Assembly (NCBI GenBank): GCA_002428405.1
Contig: DIWD01000063.1
Coordinates: 1 to 14,136, forward strand
Direction: 5' to 3'
Length of the DNA stretch: 14,136 nt
DNA from: a bacterium UBA6115
GTDB taxonomy: Bacteria; Bacillota_A; Clostridia; Christensenellales; Aristaeellaceae
Numbering within the stretch: the stretch's first letter is position 1; each line of letters starts with the position of its first letter. The position numbers were made by a program, and so were the translations under genes. The notes below the pieces were generated by a model. That model searched no databases and was not told the DNA's origin. It worked only from the letters and a program-made list of their open reading frames with translations. Shown piece after piece: positions 13,968 through 14,136 of this stretch.

Positions 13968-14136
13968 ACAAGGTACTTGCCACTGTGAAAAAAAACATGA
14001 AGCAATACACGATGATGCTGGCGCTGGCGTTCATCGTGTTGATGTTTCAGGGTTTGACCGGCGGGAAGCTGCTGCTGCCCATGAATGTGTACAACGTCAT
14101 CAACCAGAACGCCTACATCGTCATCATGGCCATCGG
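13964..14136 (+). CDS. gguB: Permease of the monosaccharide ABC importer, N-terminal part (cut by right edge)
   Basis: The frame starts at ATG 13964, overlapping the ATPase stop as ATGA, and is open to the edge (57 codons). A short cytoplasmic start ([15 protein letters not shown]) is followed by a first membrane helix ([14 protein letters not shown]), then [20 protein letters not shown] and the start of a second helix (YIVIMAIG). The F-Q-x-x-T-G-G pattern followed by N-V-x-N-x-x-x-Q-N matches GguB/RbsC-type sugar permeases. Position after chvE and gguA supports the call. The ribosome binding site is the AAGGGGG in the end of gguA, about 10 bases upstream. Confidence 0.9.
   Translation, partial: MNKVLATVKKNMKQYTMMLALAFIVLMFQGLTGGKLLLPMNVYNVINQNAYIVIMAI

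Overview
The window looks like a chromosomal segment of an uncultured or gut-type Clostridia-like Firmicute of moderate to high GC. The reasons are AGGAGG-type ribosome binding sites, a Gram-positive type LexA box, an oxygen-sensitive glycyl radical enzyme with a clostridial-type activase, a surface protein built of GH...C...CxxC repeats, and a LuxR regulator with an extra N-terminal helix-turn-helix. The assignment is inference; no rRNA or other taxonomic marker is present. Base composition is mosaic: about 2750-4550 is clearly more AT-rich than the glycyl radical, terminase and transporter genes on either side.

Left part (1-4550, all minus strand): the 5' part of a secreted repeat protein runs off the left edge (1-1111). 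Next are a regulator carrying one helix-turn-helix at each end (1456-2628, with a promoter at 2684-2712), a decayed small reading frame interrupted by a TGA (2755-3033), and a secreted two-repeat protein of unknown function (3054-4211, with its own promoter).

Middle (4551-9459): a minus-strand two-gene operon encodes a glycyl radical activating enzyme and then a divergent glycyl radical enzyme, ending in a strong terminator. The enzyme's active-site cysteine lies in a GCHW context, not the GCVE of the known dehydratases and decarboxylases. Divergent from it, on the plus strand, a LexA-box-preceded pair encodes a 59-residue protein and a full-length PBSX-type phage terminase large subunit overlapping by ATGA. 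No portal, capsid or tail gene follows.

Right part (9513-14136): two unrecognised minus-strand genes come first, one with a probable alpha/alpha-barrel (prenyltransferase-like) fold. Then comes a plus-strand operon for a ChvE/GguAB-type monosaccharide ABC importer: binding protein, double ATPase, and the start of the permease, cut by the right edge. It has an almost consensus promoter, an inverted repeat upstream, a hairpin before the first gene, and a strong intercistronic hairpin after the binding-protein gene.

The best candidates for something new are the glycyl radical enzyme with unusual active-site residues and the orphan, apparently SOS-controlled terminase pair. The rest is ordinary metabolism, transport and surface genes with some decayed fragments between them.
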